The notes under the pieces are model-generated. The model did no database searches and was not told the DNA's origin. It saw only the letters and a program-made list of their open reading frames with translations. Position numbers and translations under genes: made by a program. Of a stretch of 48,854 nt of DNA, positions 18,119 through 27,256 are shown piece after piece (position 1 is the stretch's first letter; every line of letters begins with the position of its first letter). Location of the stretch: the NCBI GenBank assembly GCA_964586595.1, contig CAZPHB010000017.1, positions 1-48,854 on the forward strand, read 5' to 3'. Source of the stretch: REEB481 sp964586595. Its GTDB lineage: Bacteria; Bacteroidota; Bacteroidia; NS11-12g; UBA955.

Positions 18119-18126
18119 CAAAGGTA
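18119..18126 (-). promoter_or_regulatory. Promoter -7 box of murB
   Basis: On the minus strand TACCTTTG ends five bases before the GTG start of murB. This full TAnnTTTG match predicts an almost leaderless mRNA and supports the GTG start. No clear TTTG -33 element is seen. Confidence 0.5.
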
Positions 18127-18203
18127 TTCCGGCTAAATCCAATGTGTTTTTTGGCTGCTCCATTTTTTTTGCTTTATTTCGACATCCTTACAAAAAATCG
18201 CTT

Positions 18204-19982
18204 ATGAAAAAAGGCCTGATTATCGCCCTTATTGTTGTTGGAGTAGCCGCGGCCGGCTTCGCCATCTGGAAGTTTCTTCCGGGCAACAACGACATTACCC
18301 TGCGCTACGTTCCCATCAAAGAAGATGGTGAAGAGCGCTGGAGCATTCTGGACCTCGAAACCGGAGAAATCGTGGTGGACAGGGAATGGAAAAAGCAACC
18401 TTCACTGGTTTTTGAAGGATTGACTGCCGTAGAAAATTCCGACGGCAATTATGAATTTTTCACCATTGAAAAAAAACCCGTAAAGGTGGGCAAAGCTTAT
18501 AAATCTGCAGGGTTCTTCATGGAAGGCCTGGCACCGGTTTCTGAGCCCGACCAACCCATCAGCTACATTGACAAAAGCGGAAAAGAAGCTTTTCGTTTGA
18601 AAGAAGCGGACGGTAAAATTGTAGAGGAAGCAGGGCATTTCCGTGGTGGATTGGCACGTTTCCGGAACAGTGAGCGCAAATGGGGATATATTGACCGCAA
18701 CGGAAAAGTTGTGATCAAAGCAAAGTTTTCTTCGGCAGGTGATTTCCGCGAAGGATATGCAGTGGTGGAGGAAATCGATAAAAAAGGAAACCCCGGAGAT
18801 TCCAGCTACAAGGAAATCAGCAAAGTGGGCATCATCGACACCGACGGCAAATACGTTTTGGAACCTAAGGAAAAAACAAAATTGCTGTATTCTGTTTCCA
18901 ACGGCCTGATTGCCTACTATGAAGAATCTGGCGATGAAGGCAAGAAAAAAGACATGTGGGGCTTCATGGACCCTAAAGGTGAGCGGGTAATTAAGGCGCG
19001 CAAAGACTTTGCACGTGTGTTCCCATTCATGCAGGGTTATGCTTCCTTTTCCGATGGAGAAAGCTGGGGCATCATGGACAAAAAAGGGGAAATTGCATTG
19101 CGTGCCAAATACGACAATGCCATCTACTACAACAACATGGTCATGGTTGAAGAAGATAAAAAATGGGGTTTTGTAGATATGGATGGCAAAGAATTGATTG
19201 CCCCTGAATACAAAGACCTGCTGCCCTTTTTCAACAAAAACACCCTGGCGCGCGATGGCGACAATTACATCCTCATTGATCAACAAGGGAAGGAAGTGAG
19301 CAAAAAGAGCTTCAAGGCATCTAAAAAAATCGACAACTTTCTTCAAGCCTGGCTCACCGGCATGTACCCAACGGTAAACAGTGACTATGTAGATGCAGCT
19401 TCCACCATCAGCAGCATTCTGGTAAGTGCAGGCATGGAGAAAATCAATTCGCTGACGGGTAAAACCCTGCCTCAAATGATGCAATTGCTGGAGGTAAGTG
19501 AAGACGATCTATATTCTTACGGAAGCAGCTTCACCAAATATCGCTACGAGCTAGACAACCTGAGCCTGAGTATTGAATGCGGATTTGACGACCAGTTGAA
19601 GAAACCCATTACTTCCACAGAATACATCTATGGCTACCCTTATGAATCGGTAACCGGCTATGGTTTGAACAACAATGCCACCTTGAATACTATAAGCCTG
19701 AACATCAGGTTGTATGGCAAACTTGGCTCTAAATCGAAGAAGCTGGCCGATGAACTCGAGTCACGACTTACTGCTGCCGGCTACCCGCTGAACAGCAGTT
19801 ATAGTTCCGATGGCGTTAAGGTATTTGGCGAATATCAGGCCATCCTGCGCTTCAGCGACGAAAACATTGAATTGCGGGTAGCTTATCAGGGCAGCCTGAG
19901 CCCTGTAGGTTCCATGGGATCAGAAATGGAATACGACAACTCTGAAGTTACCTCGGAAGCTGTTGATGAGATGAGTCACTAG
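18204..19982 (+). CDS. Membrane-anchored WG-repeat protein
   Basis: A 592-residue protein. ATG 18204 begins MKKGLIIALIVVGVAAAGFAIW, an N-terminal membrane anchor or signal; the frame further upstream overlaps the murB promoter region. About seven WG repeats occupy residues 30-400, for example KWGYIDRNGKVVIKAKF, DMWGFMDPKGERVIKA, SWGIMDKKGEIALRAKY and KWGFVDMDGKELIAPEY. WG repeats form beta-propeller-like or solenoid scaffolds with mostly unknown partners. The last 190 residues are a separate mixed domain I do not recognise, starting near NFLQAWLTGMYP. The protein probably sits on the periplasmic face. It ends with TAG and is followed by a strong terminator. Confidence 0.82.
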   Translation: MKKGLIIALIVVGVAAAGFAIWKFLPGNNDITLRYVPIKEDGEERWSILDLETGEIVVDREWKKQPSLVFEGLTAVENSDGNYEFFTIEKKPVKVGKAYKSAGFFMEGLAPVSEPDQPISYIDKSGKEAFRLKEADGKIVEEAGHFRGGLARFRNSERKWGYIDRNGKVVIKAKFSSAGDFREGYAVVEEIDKKGNPGDSSYKEISKVGIIDTDGKYVLEPKEKTKLLYSVSNGLIAYYEESGDEGKKKDMWGFMDPKGERVIKARKDFARVFPFMQGYASFSDGESWGIMDKKGEIALRAKYDNAIYYNNMVMVEEDKKWGFVDMDGKELIAPEYKDLLPFFNKNTLARDGDNYILIDQQGKEVSKKSFKASKKIDNFLQAWLTGMYPTVNSDYVDAASTISSILVSAGMEKINSLTGKTLPQMMQLLEVSEDDLYSYGSSFTKYRYELDNLSLSIECGFDDQLKKPITSTEYIYGYPYESVTGYGLNNNATLNTISLNIRLYGKLGSKSKKLADELESRLTAAGYPLNSSYSSDGVKVFGEYQAILRFSDENIELRVAYQGSLSPVGSMGSEMEYDNSEVTSEAVDEMSH

Positions 19983-19999
19983 GCATAAAACAACCCCAT

Positions 20000-20028
20000 A
20001 AAAAAACCGGCCCTGAGCCGGTTTTTTT
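20000..20028. terminator. Bidirectional terminator between WG-repeat gene and hutU
   Basis: AAACCGGC (20004-20011) pairs with GCCGGTTT (20017-20024), with an A-run before and a T-run after. The same structure reads as a terminator on both strands, which suits the convergent genes. Confidence 0.88.
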
Positions 20029-20051
20029 ATGAATATCACATCCGTAATTTC

Positions 20052-21722
20052 TTATTCGTGCAGTCGTTGTTCAAGATCAAGACCGTGTTCCCGGGCGGTT
20101 TTTTTGGCCAGTTCGTAACCTGCATCCGCGTGACGAATCACGCCCATGCCCGGATCATTGCGCAGCACACGGCGCAAACGGGCTTCTGCAGCGTCCGTTC
20201 CGTCGGCAACAATCACCATTCCCGAGTGAATGCTGTAACCCATACCCACGCCGCCGCCGTGGTGCAGGCTTACCCAGCTGGCGCCACCTGCGGCGTTCAC
20301 CAGCGCATTTAGAATTGGCCAGTCGGCAACTGCATCGCTGCCGTCGAGCATGGCTTCTGTTTCGCGGTTGGGAGAAGCCACAGAACCGGTATCCAGATGG
20401 TCGCGGCCAATCACGATTGGTGCCTTCACTTTACCGCTGCGCACCAGCTCGTTGAAGGCGAGGCCCGCCTTTTCACGTTCGCCTTGTCCCAGCCAGCAGA
20501 TGCGGGCCGGCAAGCCCTGGAATTCAATTTTCTCACGCGCCATCGTCATCCAGCGGCGCAGGCTTTCGTTCTCCGGAAACAAATCCAGGATCACCTGATC
20601 GGTGGTGTAAATATCTTGCGGATCACCGCTGAGCGCCACCCAACGAAAAGGTCCTTTTCCCTCGCAAAACAAAGGCCTGATGAACGCAGGCACGAAGCCG
20701 GGGAAGTCAAAAGCATGGTTCAGCCCTTTTTCAAAAGCCCTGCCACGTAGGTTGTTTCCGTAGTCAAACACAATAGCGCCCTGCTTCTGGAATTCCAGCA
20801 TCAGTTCTACATGGCGAACCATGGTTTTATAACTCAGCTCGAGGTATTGTTCCGGGTCGCGCTCGCGCAGCCGGTCGGCAGTTTCCGTATCCATGTGGTT
20901 TGGATAATAGCCAATCAGCGGATCATGGGCGCTGGTCTGATCGGTAAGCGTATCGGGTTTGATGCCGCGCTCCAGCATGCGTTCCAGCAAATCAACCGCA
21001 TTGCACAACACCCCAATGGAAACGGCATGACCCTGTTGTTTTGCCGAAAGCGCCATATCGATGCCTTCATCCACGCTGCGCGCCATCAGGTCGAGGTAAC
21101 GCGTTTCCAGGCGTTTGCGGATGCGCCACTCCTCCACTTCCGCCACCAGGGCCACACCTTCATTCATGGTGATGGCCAATGGTTGGGCACCGCCCATACC
21201 GCCAAGCCCTGCGGTCACATTCAGGGTGCCTTTCAGGCTGCCGCCGAAATGCTGACGCGCACATTCTGCGTAGGTTTCATACGTTCCCTGCACAATGCCC
21301 TGCGAGCCGATGTAAATCCAGCTACCGGCGGTCATTTGTCCGTACATCATCAAACCTTTGGCTTCCAATTCCCGGAAATGCGCCCAATTGGCCCAGTTGG
21401 GAACCAGTTGGCTGTTGGAAATCAACACGCGCGGCGCATCGGGATGCGTTGGCAAAATACCCACAGGCTTGCCCGACTGGATGAGCAGGGTTTCGTGATC
21501 TTCCAATTCAAGCAAGGCTTTGCAAATGTTGTCAAATGCTTCCCAGTTGCGGGCAGCTTTGCCGAGGCCTCCATAAACAATCAGTTGCTCTGGTTTTTCT
21601 GCAACCTCCGGATCCAAATTGTTGTGCAGCATGCGGTACGCAGCTTCCTGCACCCAGCCTTTACAGTTCAGTTTATTTCCCGTAGGTGCGTGAAGCACCC
21701 TGGGGCCGCTTGTGGTTTTCAT
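20052..21722 (-). CDS. hutU: Urocanate hydratase
   Basis: The NAD-dependent enzyme that hydrates urocanate to imidazolonepropionate, step two of histidine breakdown. The 556-residue length is typical. GLGGMGGAQPLA is the NAD-binding region, RICWLGQGERE carries the active-site region, and HHGGGVGMGYS near the C-terminus is diagnostic. ATG 21722 begins MKTTSGPRVLHAPTG, which matches the usual urocanase N-terminus better than an ATG six codons upstream. A near-consensus promoter box (GATATTTG) ends five bases before it. No hutH, hutI or hutG is in the window, so the gene is separated from its pathway partners. Confidence 0.97.
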   Translation of the reverse strand: MKTTSGPRVLHAPTGNKLNCKGWVQEAAYRMLHNNLDPEVAEKPEQLIVYGGLGKAARNWEAFDNICKALLELEDHETLLIQSGKPVGILPTHPDAPRVLISNSQLVPNWANWAHFRELEAKGLMMYGQMTAGSWIYIGSQGIVQGTYETYAECARQHFGGSLKGTLNVTAGLGGMGGAQPLAITMNEGVALVAEVEEWRIRKRLETRYLDLMARSVDEGIDMALSAKQQGHAVSIGVLCNAVDLLERMLERGIKPDTLTDQTSAHDPLIGYYPNHMDTETADRLRERDPEQYLELSYKTMVRHVELMLEFQKQGAIVFDYGNNLRGRAFEKGLNHAFDFPGFVPAFIRPLFCEGKGPFRWVALSGDPQDIYTTDQVILDLFPENESLRRWMTMAREKIEFQGLPARICWLGQGEREKAGLAFNELVRSGKVKAPIVIGRDHLDTGSVASPNRETEAMLDGSDAVADWPILNALVNAAGGASWVSLHHGGGVGMGYSIHSGMVIVADGTDAAEARLRRVLRNDPGMGVIRHADAGYELAKKTAREHGLDLEQRLHE

Positions 21723-21767
21723 TGCCGCAAATATCCGCAAACGGCCATGGATTCCCGCCCCTGTTTC

Positions 21768-21775
21768 TATTTTTG
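21768..21775 (+). promoter_or_regulatory. Promoter -7 box of the cation efflux gene
   Basis: TATTTTTG, a full match to TAnnTTTG, ends seven bases before ATG 21783. It lies in the 60-base divergent gap shared with hutU. Confidence 0.5.
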
Positions 21776-21782
21776 AGCCGGC

Positions 21783-22787
21783 ATGAATACACAGGCAGCA
21801 CGGAATTTTAGGCTTCAGGGAATACTGCTGCTTGCCGGAATCATACTTTTTCTGCTGAAGCTGGCCGCTTGGTATGTGAGCGGATCTGTGGCTGTGCTGA
21901 GCGATGCGTTGGAAGGGATTGTAAACATCATTGCCGCGGCCACAAGCCTGTATGCCTTATACCTTTCTTCGCAGCCTGCCGACCGCAAACACCCTTACGG
22001 ACATGGGAAAATTGAATTCCTCAGCTCAGGAGCAGAAGGAACCATGATCATCCTCGCCGCGCTGGGCATCATGTATGAGGCGGTACTTAACTTCATCCAT
22101 GGCCATCCGCTGCATGCCACCGACACCGGCCTGTACCTCATTGCCTTCACCGCGGCAGCAAATTATCTGCTGGGCTGGTATTCCATCCGGCAAGGCCGCC
22201 GCAACCATTCACCTGCGCTGATTTCGGGTGGCAAACACCTGCAAAGCGACACCTGGACCACCATTGGAATAATGATCGGATTGCTGCTGATTCAGCTCAC
22301 TGGTCTTGAATGGATCGACAGCTTAGTGGCCCTGCTGTTGTCCTTGTTGCTCATTCGAACCGGATATGGAATCATCCGAAAAGCCATCACCGGCATTATG
22401 GATGAAGCCGACGAAGAAGTATTGGAAGCGTTGGTACTTACGCTCAACGAACACCGGCTACCCAACTGGATAGACCTGCACAACCTGCGTATCATCCGCT
22501 ATGGCAGCGTGTATCACGTAGATGCACACCTCACCGTGCCCTGGTATTTCAACGTGCATCAGGCGCATGAAGTGGTGGAACAACTCAACGCCAAAGTGCG
22601 CGCACATTTCGGCACCAGCGTGGAGATGTTCGTGCATACCGATGGCTGTCTGCCCAACAGCTGCACTGTTTGCGGAATTTCAGGTTGTGCTGAAAGAAAA
22701 AAACCGCAAAGCGGAATGGTCATCTGGGACATTCACAACATCACGGCGAACCGGAAACACGGACCGGAAAGCCTGAAACAATACTGA
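21783..22787 (+). CDS. Cation diffusion facilitator transporter with Cys-rich tail
   Basis: A 334-residue CDF-family metal/proton antiporter of the inner membrane, typically exporting Zn, Fe, Co or Mn. Six membrane segments fill residues 10-205. D41 in VLSDALEGIVN and HPYGHGKIEF (70-79) are family landmarks in helix 2 and the following loop. The cytoplasmic C-terminal domain (220-285) is followed by a tail with C289, C294, C297 and C302 (spacing C-x4-C-x2-C-x4-C) and WDIHN. This tail is not part of the common CDF core and looks like an added metal site. It is divergent from hutU and abuts the convergent SGNH gene with no gap. Confidence 0.9.
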   Translation: MNTQAARNFRLQGILLLAGIILFLLKLAAWYVSGSVAVLSDALEGIVNIIAAATSLYALYLSSQPADRKHPYGHGKIEFLSSGAEGTMIILAALGIMYEAVLNFIHGHPLHATDTGLYLIAFTAAANYLLGWYSIRQGRRNHSPALISGGKHLQSDTWTTIGIMIGLLLIQLTGLEWIDSLVALLLSLLLIRTGYGIIRKAITGIMDEADEEVLEALVLTLNEHRLPNWIDLHNLRIIRYGSVYHVDAHLTVPWYFNVHQAHEVVEQLNAKVRAHFGTSVEMFVHTDGCLPNSCTVCGISGCAERKKPQSGMVIWDIHNITANRKHGPESLKQY

Positions 22788-23897
22788 TCAGCGCGGTGAA
22801 ACAATACCCAGCAGGGTATCGGCCATGGGCTGCAACACTTCCGGATTCGGCCAGTTGTTTTGCTGCAAAAGAAGTGGTTTAGGTTCTGCCCCCAGGATTG
22901 CTTTTGCGAGGTTTTGGGCGCAGACCCGGCGCACCCGACCGTTCACGTGTTCGGTTGTCCAGAACTGATCGGTAAACTCTGAACCGCGCGCCACTTCAAG
23001 ATTATCCACTACTTCGGCACCACGCCCGTGGTAGCGGTGCACCAGAAAGTCGCGGTTGTGCCGGATTTGTGCGGTCATGGCTTCGCCCAGCAGCGAATCG
23101 GCATATTCCATGTTTTCAGGGACCAGGTTGAACACCAATTTCCAACCGCGTTTTGCGGCCAGCTTCACCATCCCATCGAAATCGGCCATACGGGGGTTGT
23201 TCTCATCCAAAACAAAAGCAAATGCCTTGATGTAATCGTCGGCCAGGATGCGCTTACGGCGTTTAGTCCCTTGCTCATCAGGATATTTTTCGGCATCGTA
23301 CCAGGCGCGCGCATTGGGATATACGTGCTTCACCCCCGGATAGCGGATGTCTTCTGTACGCCATGCGCGAAGTTTCAGGCGCTCACGTTCCATACTGTCG
23401 CGGTTGTCGTAGTACTTCATGCTCAGGAACAGGCGCGACAGCAAAGGCATACGCCTGCTGTAATACACCTTTTGTTTCTGCATGTATGGTTCGAGTGTGG
23501 TGTGAATGGCGGCCGGGCCGCAGTTGCGCAGGTTCATGGTTACCACGATGGTGCGCACGGCTGTTGATTCCGGAATCAGTTCCATCAATGCCAGAAACAT
23601 GCCTGAGTGGTACCCGGAATGCGTGATGTCGCGCACGCGGCTTTCAGGAAGATAGCTTTGCAGAAACTGCGACATGCTTTGGGTGAGCGTATCTGTAAAT
23701 GGATTGAAGCTGGTATTGCTGGACTCGCCGAAATACAGCACATCTGCGGAATCTGAGAGGCTTTGAACCTGCATGACCAAAGGCGCGTGTTTTTTCAGCT
23801 CCTCGGGCCAAAAATAGCGGGCATAGAAGAAGTTACAACCCAGGAAGAGCAGCGCAATGAATAACAGGCGGGGCAATATCAGTTTCAAGATACGCAT
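22788..23897 (-). CDS. SGNH/AlgJ-like membrane-anchored protein, MBOAT partner
   Basis: A 369-residue protein with an N-terminal membrane anchor (LILPRLLFIALLFLGCNFFY). VLYFGESSNTSFN near residue 53 is a GDSL/SGNH-like nucleophile block with S at the GES position. TDQFWTTEHVNGRV near residue 312 supplies a D-x-x-H-like end. This matches periplasmic AlgJ/DltD-type partners that work with MBOAT acyltransferases to acylate exopolysaccharides or envelope polymers. Its ATG overlaps the MBOAT stop by one base (TGATG), so the two are coupled. The polymer is unknown. The SGNH assignment rests on motifs and context. Confidence 0.75.
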   Translation of the reverse strand: MRILKLILPRLLFIALLFLGCNFFYARYFWPEELKKHAPLVMQVQSLSDSADVLYFGESSNTSFNPFTDTLTQSMSQFLQSYLPESRVRDITHSGYHSGMFLALMELIPESTAVRTIVVTMNLRNCGPAAIHTTLEPYMQKQKVYYSRRMPLLSRLFLSMKYYDNRDSMERERLKLRAWRTEDIRYPGVKHVYPNARAWYDAEKYPDEQGTKRRKRILADDYIKAFAFVLDENNPRMADFDGMVKLAAKRGWKLVFNLVPENMEYADSLLGEAMTAQIRHNRDFLVHRYHGRGAEVVDNLEVARGSEFTDQFWTTEHVNGRVRRVCAQNLAKAILGAEPKPLLLQQNNWPNPEVLQPMADTLLGIVSPR

Positions 23898-25303
23898 CAG
23901 AACTGAAAGTAAACAAAGGGGTGATTAACCGTTCCGCCAAACATCCAGATGAAGCCAAACAATCCACTGTACACTGCCCAGCGCGTGTACCAGGAGAAAT
24001 CATCCATCCAATGATCAAAGCGCTTGCGGATGATCCAGAGATCCAACAAAAGAAACAGCAACACCATAAACAAAGTCATCGCCGGAACATGCAATCCTGC
24101 TGTTCCAGAAGCTCCGGCAAAGAGCATGCAGTACACTTCTGTGCTTTGAGGTAAACTTACCGAACGAAAAAAAACCAATGTGAGCATGAAGATAAAGACC
24201 GTTTTCATCCTGCTGATCCAGGCATACCAGCCGGTGGCTTTACTTGCTTTTTTGAAGAAGAAATAATCCATCCAATAAAAAACACCTTGTGCTGCACCGA
24301 ACAGAATCATGGTCCAATTGGCGCCATGCCACAGCCCGCTCACCAGGAATACGAGCATTACATTCATCAGCATTTTTGAAGTTCCTTTTTTACTTCCACC
24401 CAGCGGGATGTACACATAATCTCGAAACCAGGTAGAGAGGGAAATATGCCAGCGCTGCCAGAATTCCGGAATATTTCTGCCCAGGAAAGGCTTGAGGAAA
24501 TTGTCCATCAGGTCAATGCCAAAAAGCCTTGCAGCACCCTGAGCCATGAGCGAATAGCCGAAGAAGTCGGCATACACCTGCACGCAAAACGCGCCTGCAG
24601 CAGTCCAGGCAGCAGCGGTATTGTAGATGTGGTGCGCTCCGTAAAACTGATCGGCAACGGCGGCCAGATTGTCGGCCACACAAATCTTCAAAAACAAGCC
24701 GTACAACAACAGGCGGAATCCATGCCGCAGGTTTTGAACATTCACCGTTTGTGGCGCAAACAGTTGATTTTGAAGGTTTGAAAAGCGTTCAATCGGACCG
24801 GCTACCAGTTGCGGAAAAAAGGCAACGAACAGCATGAAGCGGGGAAGCCTTCGTTCTGCCTGGTCGTTTCCGCGGTAAACATCAACCACATAACTGATGC
24901 TTTGGAAGGTATAGAAGCTGATACCTGCAGGAATGGTATAACGGGCCAGTTCCACGGCCCAGGCCGCTAATTCCTGTCGGTACAGCCAACGGGCCAGTTC
25001 TGAGTTTCCAAAGAAAAAATTGAAATATTTAAAGAAGAACAGGATCAGCAGGTTGCTCAAGATTGAAGTCCACAGCAGCCTTTTACGCTTGCTCTGGTTG
25101 GTACTGTCTTTAATGCCGCGTGCGCAGTACCAATCCACCAAACTGGTAAACGCCATGAGGAACACGAATTCAAACTTCCAGTAGCCGTAGAAGAAATAAC
25201 TGGAGGCCAGCATCCACATCCAGCGATAGCGGAGCGGCAACAGGAAATAGACACCCCAAACCAGCGGCAGAAAAAACAGAAAGGGAATGGAATTGAACAG
25301 CAC
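23897..25303 (-). CDS. MBOAT family O-acyltransferase (AlgI-like)
   Basis: A polytopic inner-membrane acyltransferase of about 468 residues. VLFNSIPFLFFLPLVWGVYF at the start, GISFYTFQSISYVVDVYRG, PQLVAGPIERF and VSGLWHGANWTMILFG are hallmark AlgI/DltB motifs, with the key His in LWHGA. It moves acyl groups across the membrane for polymer O-acetylation, using the adjacent SGNH protein. Where many relatives have HG after WHGA, this one has QG (FGAAQGVFYW). The start is most likely GTG 25303: relatives begin with LFNS, and the only upstream ATG (25333) lies on top of a TATTTTTG promoter box at 25321-25328. Confidence 0.93.
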   Translation of the reverse strand: MLFNSIPFLFFLPLVWGVYFLLPLRYRWMWMLASSYFFYGYWKFEFVFLMAFTSLVDWYCARGIKDSTNQSKRKRLLWTSILSNLLILFFFKYFNFFFGNSELARWLYRQELAAWAVELARYTIPAGISFYTFQSISYVVDVYRGNDQAERRLPRFMLFVAFFPQLVAGPIERFSNLQNQLFAPQTVNVQNLRHGFRLLLYGLFLKICVADNLAAVADQFYGAHHIYNTAAAWTAAGAFCVQVYADFFGYSLMAQGAARLFGIDLMDNFLKPFLGRNIPEFWQRWHISLSTWFRDYVYIPLGGSKKGTSKMLMNVMLVFLVSGLWHGANWTMILFGAAQGVFYWMDYFFFKKASKATGWYAWISRMKTVFIFMLTLVFFRSVSLPQSTEVYCMLFAGASGTAGLHVPAMTLFMVLLFLLLDLWIIRKRFDHWMDDFSWYTRWAVYSGLFGFIWMFGGTVNHPFVYFQF

Positions 25304-25320
25304 CCGGCTTTGTTTGCCGG

Positions 25321-25328
25321 CAAAAATA
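25321..25328 (-). promoter_or_regulatory. Promoter -7 box of the MBOAT/SGNH operon
   Basis: On the minus strand TATTTTTG matches TAnnTTTG and ends 17 bases before GTG 25303. It argues against the in-frame ATG at 25333 as the start. Confidence 0.5.
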
Positions 25329-25378
25329 AGCATGCAAATGGTTCAAAAACTGCAGGTTTTCGCTGCCGCCTGGCCGTT

Positions 25379-25386
25379 TATCTTTG
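25379..25386 (+). promoter_or_regulatory. Promoter -7 box of argS
   Basis: TATCTTTG, a full consensus, ends four bases before ATG 25391. TTTT at 25357-25360 is a weak -33 candidate with an 18-base spacer. The mRNA would start at or next to the AUG. Confidence 0.6.
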
Positions 25387-25390
25387 CTCC

Positions 25391-27169
25391 ATGTTTTTGG
25401 AACAGTCGCTGAGGGAACAGGTAGCAATGGCCGTGAAACAGCTTTCCGGCAACGAAATAGCTGCATCGAGCATTCGCATCGAACAAACCAACCCCGATTT
25501 CCCCGGAGATTACACGGTATTGGTATTTCCGTTGGCCAAGCTCATGAAGCAAAGTCCTGATGCCTGCGCTGCTGCCATCGGGAATTACCTGAAGGAACAG
25601 GTGGCCGATGTAGCCGCCTTCCATGTGGTGAAAGGCTTTCTGAATCTGGAACTTCAGGATTCGGTATGGACCGGTTTCCTGCGCGATCAATGGAATGCAA
25701 CTGAACCTGGCAAAGGCTTAGAGGGCAAGGGCGCGAAAGTGATGGTGGAATATTCTTCTCCGAACACCAACAAACCCTTGCATTTGGGACATGTGCGGAA
25801 TATTCTGCTGGGTTGGAGCGTGTCTGAACTGCTGAAATACAATGGTTATGATGTGGTGAAGGCCAATCTGATCAACGACCGAGGCATACATATCTGCAAG
25901 AGCATGCTGGCCTGGCAGAAATACGGGCAGGGCGAAACGCCGCAAAGCGCCGGAATCAAAGGCGACCACCTGGCCGGAAAATACTATGTGCTTTTCGACG
26001 TGCATTTCAAAGAGGAAGTGAACAGTTTAATGGCATCCGGCATGAGCGAAGAAGAGGCTTCGAAGCGGGCTCCGCTCATCCTGGAGGCCCAGGAATTACT
26101 GCGGCGCTGGGAAGCCGGCGATGAAGCCGTACTGCAGCTGTGGCGCACCATGAATGGATGGGTGTACGAGGGCTTCAACAGCACCTACGCCCGGCTTGGC
26201 GTGAACTTCGACAAATACTACTACGAATCAGATACATATACGCTCGGCAAAGACCTGATACAGGAAGGACTGGATCAGGGCGTTTTTTACCGCAAAGACG
26301 ATGGCAGCGTATGGATTGACCTGAGCGCTGAAGGTCTTGACCAAAAACTGGTGCTGCGCAGCGATGGCACCAGCGTGTACATTACCCAGGATATTGGAAC
26401 CGCACAGCTGAAAGCCGATGAATTTGGCATCAGCAAGAGCATTTATGTGGTGGGCAATGAACAGGATTACCATTTCAAAGTGCTGAAATGCATCATGGAA
26501 AAACTGGGGAAACCCTATGCATCGGGCATTTACCACCTGAGTTACGGCATGGTGGATTTACCAAGCGGAAAGATGAAAAGTAGAGAAGGCACCGTGGTGG
26601 ATGCCGACGACCTGATTGCCGACATGGTGGAAGCTGCAAGGTTAAAAACAGAAGAACTCGGAAAAACCGAGGGCTTTAGCCCGGAGGACCTGAAGGATTT
26701 GTATGAAACCCTCGGATTGGCGGCATTGAAGTTTTTCATTTTGAAGGTTGATCCGAGGAAGCGGATGTTGTTCAATCCTGAGGAGAGTATTGACTTCCAG
26801 GGAGATACAGGGCCATTTGTACAATACACCTATGCGCGCATCCGGTCCATGCAGCGCCATCTGAGCGAAGCAACCGAATTTCCTACACAGATGCAGGCAC
26901 TTCATCCTTTGGAGCGAAACATCATCCGCCAGCTTTATGGCTTCGGCGATGTGGTGGCCGCAGCCGGAACACAAATGGATCCTTCCGTCATTGCGCAATG
27001 GTGCATAAGCACAGCCCGGGCATTCAACCGCATGTACAACGAATTGCCGATCTTGAAAGAGCCGGATGAACATACGCGCCGGCTCAGGCTTTGCATCATC
27101 CAGGCCACAGCCACGTCCATCCGACAGGGAATGACCTTGCTGGGCATCCATTGCCCGGAACAGATGTAA
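25391..27169 (+). CDS. argS: Arginyl-tRNA synthetase
   Basis: A class I aminoacyl-tRNA synthetase of 592 residues that charges tRNA-Arg. The HIGH-type motif is in SPNTNKPLHLGHVRN. The KMSKS position reads as GKMKSREGT. The N-terminal arginyl-tRNA recognition domain covers about residues 1-90, and the DALR anticodon-binding domain ends in LGIHCPEQM. ATG 25391 is chosen because the frame upstream of it runs through the promoter. It is divergent from the MBOAT operon. The terminator that follows is oriented for the opposite-strand operon but may also slow this transcript. Confidence 0.97.
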   Translation: MFLEQSLREQVAMAVKQLSGNEIAASSIRIEQTNPDFPGDYTVLVFPLAKLMKQSPDACAAAIGNYLKEQVADVAAFHVVKGFLNLELQDSVWTGFLRDQWNATEPGKGLEGKGAKVMVEYSSPNTNKPLHLGHVRNILLGWSVSELLKYNGYDVVKANLINDRGIHICKSMLAWQKYGQGETPQSAGIKGDHLAGKYYVLFDVHFKEEVNSLMASGMSEEEASKRAPLILEAQELLRRWEAGDEAVLQLWRTMNGWVYEGFNSTYARLGVNFDKYYYESDTYTLGKDLIQEGLDQGVFYRKDDGSVWIDLSAEGLDQKLVLRSDGTSVYITQDIGTAQLKADEFGISKSIYVVGNEQDYHFKVLKCIMEKLGKPYASGIYHLSYGMVDLPSGKMKSREGTVVDADDLIADMVEAARLKTEELGKTEGFSPEDLKDLYETLGLAALKFFILKVDPRKRMLFNPEESIDFQGDTGPFVQYTYARIRSMQRHLSEATEFPTQMQALHPLERNIIRQLYGFGDVVAAAGTQMDPSVIAQWCISTARAFNRMYNELPILKEPDEHTRRLRLCIIQATATSIRQGMTLLGIHCPEQM

Positions 27170-27203
27170 GTTGCTCCGGAAGTTGGGGCATTGGCAAAAA
27201 CAC

Positions 27204-27231
27204 GAAAAAAATGAGCCGGTGGGGAACCGGC
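27204..27231 (-). terminator. Terminator of the sensor/regulator/small-protein operon
   Basis: GCCGGT (27215-27220) pairs with ACCGGC (27226-27231). On the minus strand it is followed within two bases by an AT-rich run with seven T. On the plus strand the tail is only CCCATTTCG, so the minus strand is the functional direction. It lies 25 bases past the stop of the 41-residue frame. Confidence 0.75.
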
Positions 27232-27256
27232 CCATTTCGTCATAACAAATGGAAAT

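Noticed and set aside
18402..19484. Minus-strand frame of about 360 codons opposite the WG-repeat gene
   Set aside because: Phe/His-rich composition mirrors the coding strand; no start context or family motif.
20811..21776. Plus-strand frame of about 320 codons opposite hutU
   Set aside because: Antisense to an intact urocanase; no signal peptide or motif; shadow of a GC-biased gene.
27215..27231. Terminator for argS on the plus strand
   Set aside because: The plus-strand tail has only three T; the T-run is on the minus strand, so it serves the opposite operon.
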